A DNA stretch of 47,307 nucleotides from Williamsia sp. Lineage in GTDB: Bacteria; Bacteroidota; Bacteroidia; Chitinophagales; Chitinophagaceae. The DNA lies in NCBI GenBank assembly GCA_015069695.1, contig JADCRZ010000049.1, positions 1 to 47,307 of the forward strand, read 5' to 3'. Positions 41,401 through 47,307 of this stretch are shown piece after piece. The translations under genes and the position numbers were made by a program. Below the pieces are notes generated by a model. It saw only the letters and a list, made by a program, of their open reading frames with translations. It was not told the DNA's origin and searched no databases. Every line of letters begins with the position of its first letter. Positions within the stretch are counted from its first letter, which is position 1.

Positions 41401-42657
41401 TCAAACCAGGTAACCAAATAAATCGTCGCTCTTGTTGAGTTCCGTATAATTGATCTGCAGCCGCTCCATGTTCTGAAGCAGGCTGGTATAATCTTGTTTG
41501 TTTTTTAACTCGATGCCTACCAGGGCGGGGCCGGTTTCCTTGTTGTGTTTTTGCATGTACTCAAAACGGGTGATATCATCCGTGGGGCCCAGTACATGGT
41601 TCACAAATTCTTTGAGGGCACCCGGCCGCTGTGCAAAACGGATGAGAAAATAATGTTTCAGCCCTTCATACTGTAACGAACGTTCTTTTATTTCCTGCAT
41701 GCGATCAATGTCGTTGTTGCCACCGCTCACAATGCACACCACATTCTTGCCCCTGATCTCAGCCGCAAAATCATCCAGCGCCGCAATGCTCATTGCACCT
41801 GCGGGTTCTACCACAATGGCCTCTTCATTGTAGAGCTGCAGGATGGTGGTGCAGATCTTGCCTTCTGGTACCAACCGGACATCGTCCAGCACTTCCCGGC
41901 AGATAGAGAATGTCAGATCACCCACGCGTTTTACAGCAGCCCCGTCTACAAAGCGGTCGATCTGATCAAGGGTGATGGGCTTGCCTACTTTTATAGAGCG
42001 GTACATAGCCGGCGCTCCTTCCGGTTCCAGCCCGATGAGCTTTGTTTGGGGAGAAAAAGTTTTGAAATAAGTACCGGTGCCAGATGCCAGGCCGCCGCCG
42101 CCAACCGGTATAAACAAATAATCTACCTGGGGCTCTTCCGCCAAAATTTCCAGTCCCACGGTTCCTTGTCCCTCAATGATGCGCGGATCTTCAAAGGGCG
42201 GAATAAAAACCATTCCGTGTTCCTGCGTGAACGCGCGGGCTGCTACCAGGCAATCATCGAACGTATCGCCTGCCAGTTTTATATCAATAAAATCTTCCCC
42301 GAACATTTTTGTCTGTTTGATCTTCTGTTTGGGCGTGATGATGGGCATAAAGACTGTACCGCGGGCACCCAGCTTTTTACAGCTATAAGCAAAACCCTGC
42401 GCATGGTTGCCTGCGCTGGCGCATACCACTCCTTTGAGCAGCTGGCTCGCCGGAAGATGGCTCATCATGTTATAAGCCCCGCGAATTTTGTATGAACGCA
42501 CCACCTGTAGGTCTTCCCTTTTCAAAAAAACATTGCACCCGTATTTGCGGGACAAGCTGATGCTAAGCGCAAGCGGCGTTTTTACAACAACTTTTCTTAA
42601 CCGCTCTGCAGCAGCCTGAAAATCGAATCCGTGCGTAGTAGACGCTGATAGGCTCAT
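41401..42657 (-). CDS. ilvA: Threonine ammonia-lyase (threonine dehydratase), biosynthetic
   Basis: A 418-residue PLP enzyme that deaminates threonine to 2-oxobutanoate, the entry to isoleucine. The PLP lysine is Lys57 in RSYKIRGAYN. SAGNHAQGFAYSCKKLG and the Gly-rich loop VGGGGLASGTGTYF are conserved. A C-terminal ACT-like domain begins near residue 330 (GLKHYFLIRFAQRPGALKEFVNHVLGPTDDITRFEY), so feedback by isoleucine is plausible. Its single ACT region makes it the short form. I chose the ATG at 42657 (MSLSASTTHG): the ATG at 42732 lies inside a strong hairpin and adds non-homologous residues. It is preceded by that hairpin. Confidence 0.95.
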   Translation of the reverse strand: MSLSASTTHGFDFQAAAERLRKVVVKTPLALSISLSRKYGCNVFLKREDLQVVRSYKIRGAYNMMSHLPASQLLKGVVCASAGNHAQGFAYSCKKLGARGTVFMPIITPKQKIKQTKMFGEDFIDIKLAGDTFDDCLVAARAFTQEHGMVFIPPFEDPRIIEGQGTVGLEILAEEPQVDYLFIPVGGGGLASGTGTYFKTFSPQTKLIGLEPEGAPAMYRSIKVGKPITLDQIDRFVDGAAVKRVGDLTFSICREVLDDVRLVPEGKICTTILQLYNEEAIVVEPAGAMSIAALDDFAAEIRGKNVVCIVSGGNNDIDRMQEIKERSLQYEGLKHYFLIRFAQRPGALKEFVNHVLGPTDDITRFEYMQKHNKETGPALVGIELKNKQDYTSLLQNMERLQINYTELNKSDDLFGYLV

Positions 42658-42712
42658 GGTATTGCTTTCTTTAAAATGTAAAAACCGTTTCCAGGGAAGT
42701 AAAAATAAGCGA

Positions 42713-42773
42713 AAGGCGCCAGACAGTTGCATACAGGTTCCGTGAACCGGGTGTGCAAACCATCTGGCGCCTT
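42713..42773 (-). terminator. Long hairpin upstream of ilvA
   Basis: AAGGCGCCAGA (42713-42723) pairs perfectly with TCTGGCGCCTT (42763-42773). Inside, GTTGCATAC roughly pairs with GTGTGCAAAC, and GGTTC (42736-42740) pairs with GAACC (42744-42748) around CGT. On the minus strand it is followed by a T-rich stretch. It would end the transcript of the small lipoprotein gene (42803), but it sits just upstream of ilvA and might also act as a regulatory leader. Confidence 0.65.
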
Positions 42774-42802
42774 GTGTGCAAAAAGGAGAACGAGGGAACG
42801 AA

Positions 42803-43219
42803 CTAGTTTAGTTTTTCGTATTCAACCGTTTTTCCATCATACACATCTTCCTGGAGATACATCTTGTTGCTCTGAAACCTGACCAGGGTCCTGACTCCGT
42901 TGCCCGCATTGTCAAAGATGATCCTGGACGCGGGCTGGTGCAGTACATAAGATGAGTCGGAGACAATCTTATACGTTCCGGTTTTGCTGAGCTGGCCGTC
43001 GGTGTACTGTTTGTACGTGCTGCTGCTTTCGAATAAATATGCGTTTCCATTTCCGGATTTATAGGTCTGTGTTTGACCTGCCAAGCCTCCGGACTGGACT
43101 CTTAATTCATATTTCTGGTTGTAAGCAGGATAGTCAACGGCACCCAGATCGTTTTCTTTGTCACAACTCGTGGTCGCCAGGGAAGCTGTCAGAAGCAGCG
43201 ATAAACAAATGTTTCGCAT
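42803..43219 (-). CDS. Hypothetical small lipoprotein
   Basis: A protein of 138 residues starting MRNICLSLLLTASLATTSCDKEN (ATG at 43219; an upstream ATG at 43255 would add 12 residues before a normal signal sequence). Residues 1-19 look like a lipoprotein signal with the Cys at about residue 20 (ATTSC, a slightly unusual lipobox). The mature part is beta-rich (YELRVQSGGLAGQTQTYKSG, YLFESSSTYKQYTDGQLSKTGTYKIVSDSSYVL) and resembles small lipocalin-like or DUF-type outer-membrane lipoproteins, but I cannot assign a family. It lies between ilvC (72 bases upstream) and ilvA and appears unrelated to them. Confidence 0.65.
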   Translation of the reverse strand: MRNICLSLLLTASLATTSCDKENDLGAVDYPAYNQKYELRVQSGGLAGQTQTYKSGNGNAYLFESSSTYKQYTDGQLSKTGTYKIVSDSSYVLHQPASRIIFDNAGNGVRTLVRFQSNKMYLQEDVYDGKTVEYEKLN

Positions 43220-43291
43220 AAAGTTAAAGGGTTTTTCTACCCTGACACGGCACATTTGAGAATCGTTGCAATGGCTGCAAGATTCTGGCTG

Positions 43292-44398
43292 TTAAGCTTC
43301 TGTTACAACCTCCTGACCCTGTTTCTCGCTGCCAGCGTGTTGTTCTTGTTGTCCCTGGTTTTCCGGACGCAGGCTCCGCACTGTTCTGCCGGCCTGCCAC
43401 ATTTCACTGTCGCGCAGTTCGGCCAGTTCGGCATTCAGCTTTTCGCGGTAATCGGGTTGGCTGTTGCTGTCGATCGAACGTTGTGATTCTTTGCCGGCAG
43501 CTACGCTGTCGTACAGTTCGTTGAATACGGGCAGGGTCGCATCGCGGAATTTTTTCCACCAGTCGAGCGCACCCCGTTGTGCGGTGGTAGAGCAGTTGGC
43601 ATACATCCAGTCCATCCCGTTCTCGGCTACCAGGGGCATCAGGCTTTGCGTAAGCTCTTCAACTGTTTCGTTAAACGCTTCTGAAGGAGAATGTCCGCGC
43701 TTGCGAAGCACTTCAAACTGGGCGGCAAAAATGCCTTGAATGGCGCCCATCAGGGTCCCGCGTTCACCGGTGAGATCGCTGAATACTTCTTTTTTGAAAT
43801 CTGTTTCAAACAGGTATCCGGATCCGATGGCAATACCAAGTGATACGACCCGCTCAATAGCGCGACCGGTCGCATCCTGGAAAATGGCATAGCTGGAGTT
43901 CAGTCCGCGGCCCTGCAGGAACATGCGGCGCAGCGAAGTGCCGGAACCTTTGGGTGCCACCAGGAACACGTCTACATCCGCAGGCGGTATAATGCCGGTT
44001 TGTTCGCGGTAGGTGATGCCGAAACCATGTGAAAAGTACAATGCCTTTCCCTTGGTCAGGTGTTTTTTTACAGTCGGCCACAGCTTGATCTGTGCCGCAT
44101 CGCTGAGCAGGTAACAAATGATGGTTCCGCGCTCCAGCGCTTCTTCTATTTCAAAAAGGGTTTCGCCCGGAACAAATCCGTCGTTCACCGCTTTATCCCA
44201 CGATTTTGAATTGGGCCTTTGCCCTACAATTACGTTGATGCCGTTTTCTTTTTGGTTCAGGGCTTGTCCGGGCCCCTGTACCCCGTAACCGATGACCGCC
44301 ACCACCTCATCTTTCAGGATTTCCTGTGCTTTTTCCAAAGGAAATTCTTCTCTCGTCACTACATTTTCTTCGACGTCACCAAACTTTAATTTTGCCAT
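43292..44398 (-). CDS. ilvC: Ketol-acid reductoisomerase
   Basis: A 368-residue enzyme that isomerises and reduces acetolactate or acetohydroxybutyrate with NADPH, the second common step of branched-chain synthesis. The Rossmann motif GYGVQGPGQ is at residues 37-45 and the NADPH loop GQRPNSKSW at about 59-67. The acidic Mg sites lie in DLTGERGTLMGAIQGIFAAQFE and NETVEELTQSLMPLV. It is a class I-type length plus an unusual Gln/Glu/Gly-rich tail of about 25 residues after GRTVRSLRPE, which is probably disordered. The gene follows ilvN across a large inverted repeat (44434-44582). Confidence 0.95.
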   Translation of the reverse strand: MAKLKFGDVEENVVTREEFPLEKAQEILKDEVVAVIGYGVQGPGQALNQKENGINVIVGQRPNSKSWDKAVNDGFVPGETLFEIEEALERGTIICYLLSDAAQIKLWPTVKKHLTKGKALYFSHGFGITYREQTGIIPPADVDVFLVAPKGSGTSLRRMFLQGRGLNSSYAIFQDATGRAIERVVSLGIAIGSGYLFETDFKKEVFSDLTGERGTLMGAIQGIFAAQFEVLRKRGHSPSEAFNETVEELTQSLMPLVAENGMDWMYANCSTTAQRGALDWWKKFRDATLPVFNELYDSVAAGKESQRSIDSNSQPDYREKLNAELAELRDSEMWQAGRTVRSLRPENQGQQEQHAGSEKQGQEVVTEA

Positions 44399-44433
44399 GT
44401 TTATTTGTTTTAGTTAGTTGTCTGAATTTGTTT

Positions 44434-44582
44434 GTCTTGAACCAGGATTGCACGGATCCACGGATTATAGGATTGGGGGTTGATAAATTAATCTTTAAAG
44501 ATGAGTATCGATCAACTCCAAGATGATCCACCTTCAAGCTGCAATCCTATAATCCGTGGATCCGTGCAATCCTGGTTCAGAC
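44434..44582. repeat. Near-perfect 40-bp palindromic element inside the ilv operon
   Basis: The left arm (44434-44475) begins GTCTTGAACCAGGATTGCAC and continues through GGATCCACGGATTATAGG. The right arm (44542-44582) is its reverse complement, ending GGTTCAGAC, with essentially one indel (TCTTGAACC versus TCTGAACC). The 66-base centre includes a short TTGAT/ATCAA stem. It lies in the gap between the ilvN stop codon (seven bases away) and ilvC. As RNA it would make a very stable hairpin between two operon genes. Confidence 0.85.
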
Positions 44583-44589
44583 AAAACAG

Positions 44590-45180
44590 TTACATCGTAA
44601 ACACCTCATCCTGTTTATTAAGAAACTCGTTTTCAACCAGCTTTGAGCCGGGCTGCATTTCTTCGAAGTCTTTGAGTTTTTCGTGAAAACCATGACTGGC
44701 TTTGATGATGGCCACGCGGGCCGTGCGCACAAACTCGATCATGCCGTATGGCTCCAGTACCTTCACCAGCTTGTCTGTTTCTTCGCGGTGGCCGGTGGTT
44801 TCAAATATGATATAATCCCTTCTGATCACAACCGCCCGGGCGCCGTACTCACGCAGCAGCCGTTCAACTTTTGCTTTTTCGGTGATCTGGTCGGCTGGCA
44901 CTTTGTAGAGGGCCATTTCCTGCCAAACGATCTCATCGTTGGTATTGTAGTATGCCTTCAGCACTTCAACCTGCTTTTCAATCTGCCGTGCCAGCTTGCG
45001 CACCACTTCTTCGGTCTCGTCTATCACGATCGTAAAGCGGTAAATGCCATCGATCTCCGAAGGAGAACTGTTCAGGCTGTCGATATTGATCTTTCTACGC
45101 GAGAAAATAATGGCAATCCTGTTCAACAAACCAACGTTGTTCTCTGTATAAATCGTTATAGTATATTGTTCCTTAGCCAT
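44590..45180 (-). CDS. ilvN: Acetolactate synthase small (regulatory) subunit
   Basis: A 196-residue regulatory subunit that pairs with IlvB and confers valine feedback. The N-terminal ACT domain is clear (YTITIYTENNVGLLNRIAIIFSRRKINIDSLNSSPSE), followed by a second alpha-beta domain (ALYKVPADQITEKAKVERLLREYGARAVVIRRDYIIFETTGHREETDKLVKVLEPYGMIEFVRTARVAI). I chose the ATG at 45180 (MAKEQYTITI); the ATG at 45219 would add a run unlike the family. The sequence just upstream of the start codon reads GGTTCAGACA, which is part of the dispersed repeat. Confidence 0.95.
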   Translation of the reverse strand: MAKEQYTITIYTENNVGLLNRIAIIFSRRKINIDSLNSSPSEIDGIYRFTIVIDETEEVVRKLARQIEKQVEVLKAYYNTNDEIVWQEMALYKVPADQITEKAKVERLLREYGARAVVIRRDYIIFETTGHREETDKLVKVLEPYGMIEFVRTARVAIIKASHGFHEKLKDFEEMQPGSKLVENEFLNKQDEVFTM

Positions 45181-45336
45181 TGTCTGAACCTTATTCAAAA
45201 ATGAAAAGATATAATTCAATTCCTGTAAACTGAACCCTGGTAAATGATGATAAGAGTGGAAGCACTGGATTTGATTTATGGTTGAACCACTAACGTCCCC
45301 GAAGCCCTCCCATCCTGTAAATCAGGGTTCAGACAG
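45181..45336. repeat. Dispersed repeat copy between ilvB and ilvN
   Basis: CTGAACCCTG (45230-45239) is the reverse complement of CAGGGTTCAG (45323-45332). The right arm contains CATCCTGTAAATCAGGGTTCAGAC and ends at 45334, two bases before the ilvB stop codon (45337-45339). A further GTCTGAACC occurs at 45182-45190, touching the start codon of ilvN. This 156-base gap therefore holds three related arms and no other visible feature. Confidence 0.65.
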
Positions 45337-47076
45337 CTACTTCAACCTGATCTCGCTTACACTGCAACCCTGCGGCACCATGGGGAATACATTGTTTTCC
45401 TTGCCTACCATGATTTCCAGCAGGAAGGCGCCTGGATGGTTCAGCATGGTTTGCAGAGATTCCCGCAGGTCATTCCGGTCGGAGATGCTTTTGCCGGCAA
45501 TGCCGTAGCCTTTGGCTACCATCACAAAATCAGGACTGGTGATGTTTACAAATGAATAGCGTTTATCATGAAACAGCTGCTGCCATTGCCGCACCATACC
45601 GAGGAACCGGTTGTTGAGGATAATGATCTTTACATCCACGTTGCTTTGCATGATGGTACCCAGCTCCTGGATCGTCATCTGGAATCCGCCGTCGCCGATG
45701 ATCGCGATCACTGTGCGGTCAGGTGCACCGAACTTGGCGCCGATGGCCGCAGGCAGGGCAAAGCCCATGGTACCCAATCCGCCGGAAGTAACATTGCTTT
45801 TTGTCTGGTTGAATTTGGCATAGCGGCAGGCCACCATCTGGTGCTGGCCTACATCAGTTACCACGATAGCGTCTCCACCCGTCAGCTCGTTCATCACATT
45901 GATCACTTCACCCATGGTCATTTCGGATGTAGTAGGATGCAGCTCATCATGAATGACCTGTTTCTCCTCTTCCTTCGTGCAATCATAAAACCGCTGCAGC
46001 CATTCCTTGTGCGATCCTTTTTCAACCAATTCAGTAAGGATGGGCAGGGTTTCTTTGCAATCGCCCCAGATACCCACATCCGCTTTTACATTCTTATCGA
46101 TCTCTGAAGGGTCGATGTCGAGGTGGATGATGGTCGCTTGCTTTGCGTATTTGTCAAGGCGGCCTGTTACCCGGTCGTCGAAGCGCATACCGATGGCGAT
46201 CATGACGTCGCATTCATTGGTGAGCAGGTTCGGGCCATAGTTGCCGTGCATGCCCAACATGCCTACATTCAGCGGATGATCGGTTGACAGGGCACTGAGT
46301 CCCAGGATGGTCCAGGCTGCCGGAATGCCGGTCTTTTCGATAAAAGCCCTGAATTCCTGTTCGGCCTTGCCGAGGATCACGCCTTGCCCCCAGAGCACGA
46401 AAGGACGTTTCGCTTTGTTGATAAGCGCGGCGGCCTGTTCGATGGGTTCTCTGCGCACGATCGGCTTGGGCCTGTAGCTGCGCAGGAATTTGCAGGGTGT
46501 ATAACCTTCAAAATCTATTTTCTGCAGCTGGGCATTTTTGGTGATGTCGATCAGCACAGGACCGGGTCTGCCGCTGCCGGCAATATGAAATGCTTTTGCG
46601 ATCGCCGATGGAAGTTCGCGTGCATCCGTTACCTGGAAGTTCCACTTGGTAACAGGCGTCGTAATATTGATCACGTCTGTTTCCTGGAACGCGTCGGTCC
46701 CCAGCAGGTGGGCAAACACCTGTCCGGTGATACACACCAGCGGGGTGCTGTCGATGAGCGCATCGGCCAGACCGGTGATCAGGTTGGTAGCCCCCGGGCC
46801 ACTGGTGGCAAACACCACACCTGTGCGGCCTGAAGCGCGGGCATAACCCTGTGCAGCGTGGATACCACCTTGTTCGTGACGAACCAGGATATGATTCAGT
46901 TGTTGCTGATAATCGTACAACGCGTCGTAGATAGGCATGATAGCGCCGCCGGGATAACCAAAAATGGTATCGACCCCTTCCGCGATAAAAGCCTTCAATA
47001 AGATTTCAGAGCCTGAGATGTTCTCAGTCTTCGTCCGTAACGCATCCTTCTGCGGCAGTTTTAACGTGTTTAGCAT
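45337..47076 (-). CDS. ilvB: Acetolactate synthase large (catalytic) subunit
   Basis: A 579-residue thiamine diphosphate enzyme that joins pyruvate to pyruvate or to 2-oxobutanoate. The catalytic Glu68 lies in RHEQGG. The FAD/substrate region includes GYPGGAIMP (about 40-48) and [18 protein letters not shown]. The ThDP-Mg motif [14 protein letters not shown] with the later [12 protein letters not shown] is at about residues 455-490. The C-terminus is complete. The ATG at 47076 lies 53 bases inside the ilvD coding sequence. No later in-frame start precedes the conserved GYPGG region, so the overlap appears real and suggests translational coupling. Confidence 0.96.
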   Translation of the reverse strand: MLNTLKLPQKDALRTKTENISGSEILLKAFIAEGVDTIFGYPGGAIMPIYDALYDYQQQLNHILVRHEQGGIHAAQGYARASGRTGVVFATSGPGATNLITGLADALIDSTPLVCITGQVFAHLLGTDAFQETDVINITTPVTKWNFQVTDARELPSAIAKAFHIAGSGRPGPVLIDITKNAQLQKIDFEGYTPCKFLRSYRPKPIVRREPIEQAAALINKAKRPFVLWGQGVILGKAEQEFRAFIEKTGIPAAWTILGLSALSTDHPLNVGMLGMHGNYGPNLLTNECDVMIAIGMRFDDRVTGRLDKYAKQATIIHLDIDPSEIDKNVKADVGIWGDCKETLPILTELVEKGSHKEWLQRFYDCTKEEEKQVIHDELHPTTSEMTMGEVINVMNELTGGDAIVVTDVGQHQMVACRYAKFNQTKSNVTSGGLGTMGFALPAAIGAKFGAPDRTVIAIIGDGGFQMTIQELGTIMQSNVDVKIIILNNRFLGMVRQWQQLFHDKRYSFVNITSPDFVMVAKGYGIAGKSISDRNDLRESLQTMLNHPGAFLLEIMVGKENNVFPMVPQGCSVSEIRLK

Positions 47077-47307
47077 ATTTATAAAGAATTCCTTTTGTTG
47101 CTTTTATTGCAGGCTGTTTCCATTCAGCGCGTCTTTGTTCGATGACGTCGTCGCCTACTTTCAACGTCATGGTTTTTTTTACGGCATCGATCTCGATGAT
47201 GTCATCATCGTGCACCAGGGCAATCAGGCCTCCGTCGATTGCTTCCGGGGTAATATGACCTACCACAAAGCCATGGGTGCCACCGCTGAAGCGGCCGTCG
47301 GTGATCA
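47024..47307 (-). CDS. ilvD: Dihydroxy-acid dehydratase, C-terminal part (cut by window edge)
   Basis: The last 93 codons of ilvD plus a partial codon, read from the right edge. The visible sequence begins [22 protein letters not shown], which is the diagnostic near-C-terminal motif of dihydroxy-acid dehydratase, the third step of branched-chain synthesis and an Fe-S enzyme. It continues with [19 protein letters not shown] and ends GCVTDED. The 3' end overlaps ilvB by 53 bases, so ilvD is upstream of ilvB in one operon: ilvD-ilvB-ilvN-ilvC. Confidence 0.93.
   Translation of the reverse strand, partial: ITDGRFSGGTHGFVVGHITPEAIDGGLIALVHDDDIIEIDAVKKTMTLKVGDDVIEQRRAEWKQPAIKATKGILYKYAKHVKTAAEGCVTDED

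Noticed and set aside
1-47307. CRISPR array, tRNA or rRNA genes
   Set aside because: No regularly spaced repeats and no cloverleaf-like or rRNA-like sequence were recognised in the intergenic gaps by eye. A tRNAscan or Infernal run would be decisive.

Overview
This looks like a chromosomal segment from a Bacteroidota bacterium, most likely of the Chitinophagaceae or a near relative. The evidence is: two proteins with C-terminal type IX secretion (T9SS) sorting domains, a TonB-dependent receptor with an N-terminal carboxypeptidase-regulatory-like domain, DUF2911 and DUF4476 proteins, a BBP2-type porin beside an Amt transporter, several TAnnTTTG boxes just upstream of start codons (the Bacteroidota -7 element), and the amino-acid biosynthesis gene orders. 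The family-level assignment is inference. I see no rRNA, tRNA, CRISPR array, prophage or intact insertion sequence. Most genes lie on the minus strand.

Layout. 1-746 has no convincing gene; it is a patchwork of inverted repeats. 747-3237 is a compact minus-strand operon: ABC ATPase, ABC-2 permease, LolA-like periplasmic protein. 3590-5017 is a T9SS cargo protein. 5082-6589 is a three-gene operon of two paralogous membrane proteins and a small winged-helix regulator. 6651-9573 is a TonB-dependent receptor with a small periplasmic partner. 9705-11461 is grpE-dnaJ. 11657-17602 is mostly housekeeping: rRNA methyltransferase, a minimal T9SS-tail protein, peroxiredoxin, TspO, a Cys-cluster protein, XerD-like recombinase, DUF2911 protein and TruA. 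17615-21619 holds a DUF4476 protein and an M1 aminopeptidase. 21684-23614 is a lemA-TPM-TPM operon.

23728-47307 is almost entirely nitrogen and aspartate-family metabolism: thrA-thrB-thrC, ppc, porin and amt, gltB-gltD, a DUF486 protein, ilvA, a small lipoprotein, and ilvC, ilvN, ilvB and the 3' end of ilvD. Together they make oxaloacetate (Ppc), bring in ammonium (Amt), make glutamate (GltBD), and carry aspartate to threonine (ThrABC) and on to isoleucine (IlvA, IlvBN, IlvC, IlvD). Asd, an aspartate aminotransferase and IlvE are not in the window.

No clearly new multi-gene defence or mobile system is visible. The signals most worth a second look are non-coding: (i) a dispersed palindromic repeat whose arm sits 2-7 nt after the stop codons of three minus-strand genes, including a near-perfect 40-bp inverted repeat inside the ilv cluster; (ii) a possible Thr/Ile-rich leader peptide with an overlapping hairpin upstream of thrA; (iii) a three-copy AGGCATG operator-like array upstream of gltB; (iv) a structured leader between amt and its porin. 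Among proteins, the ABC-LolA-like operon and the paralogous membrane-protein pair with its regulator are the least explained.
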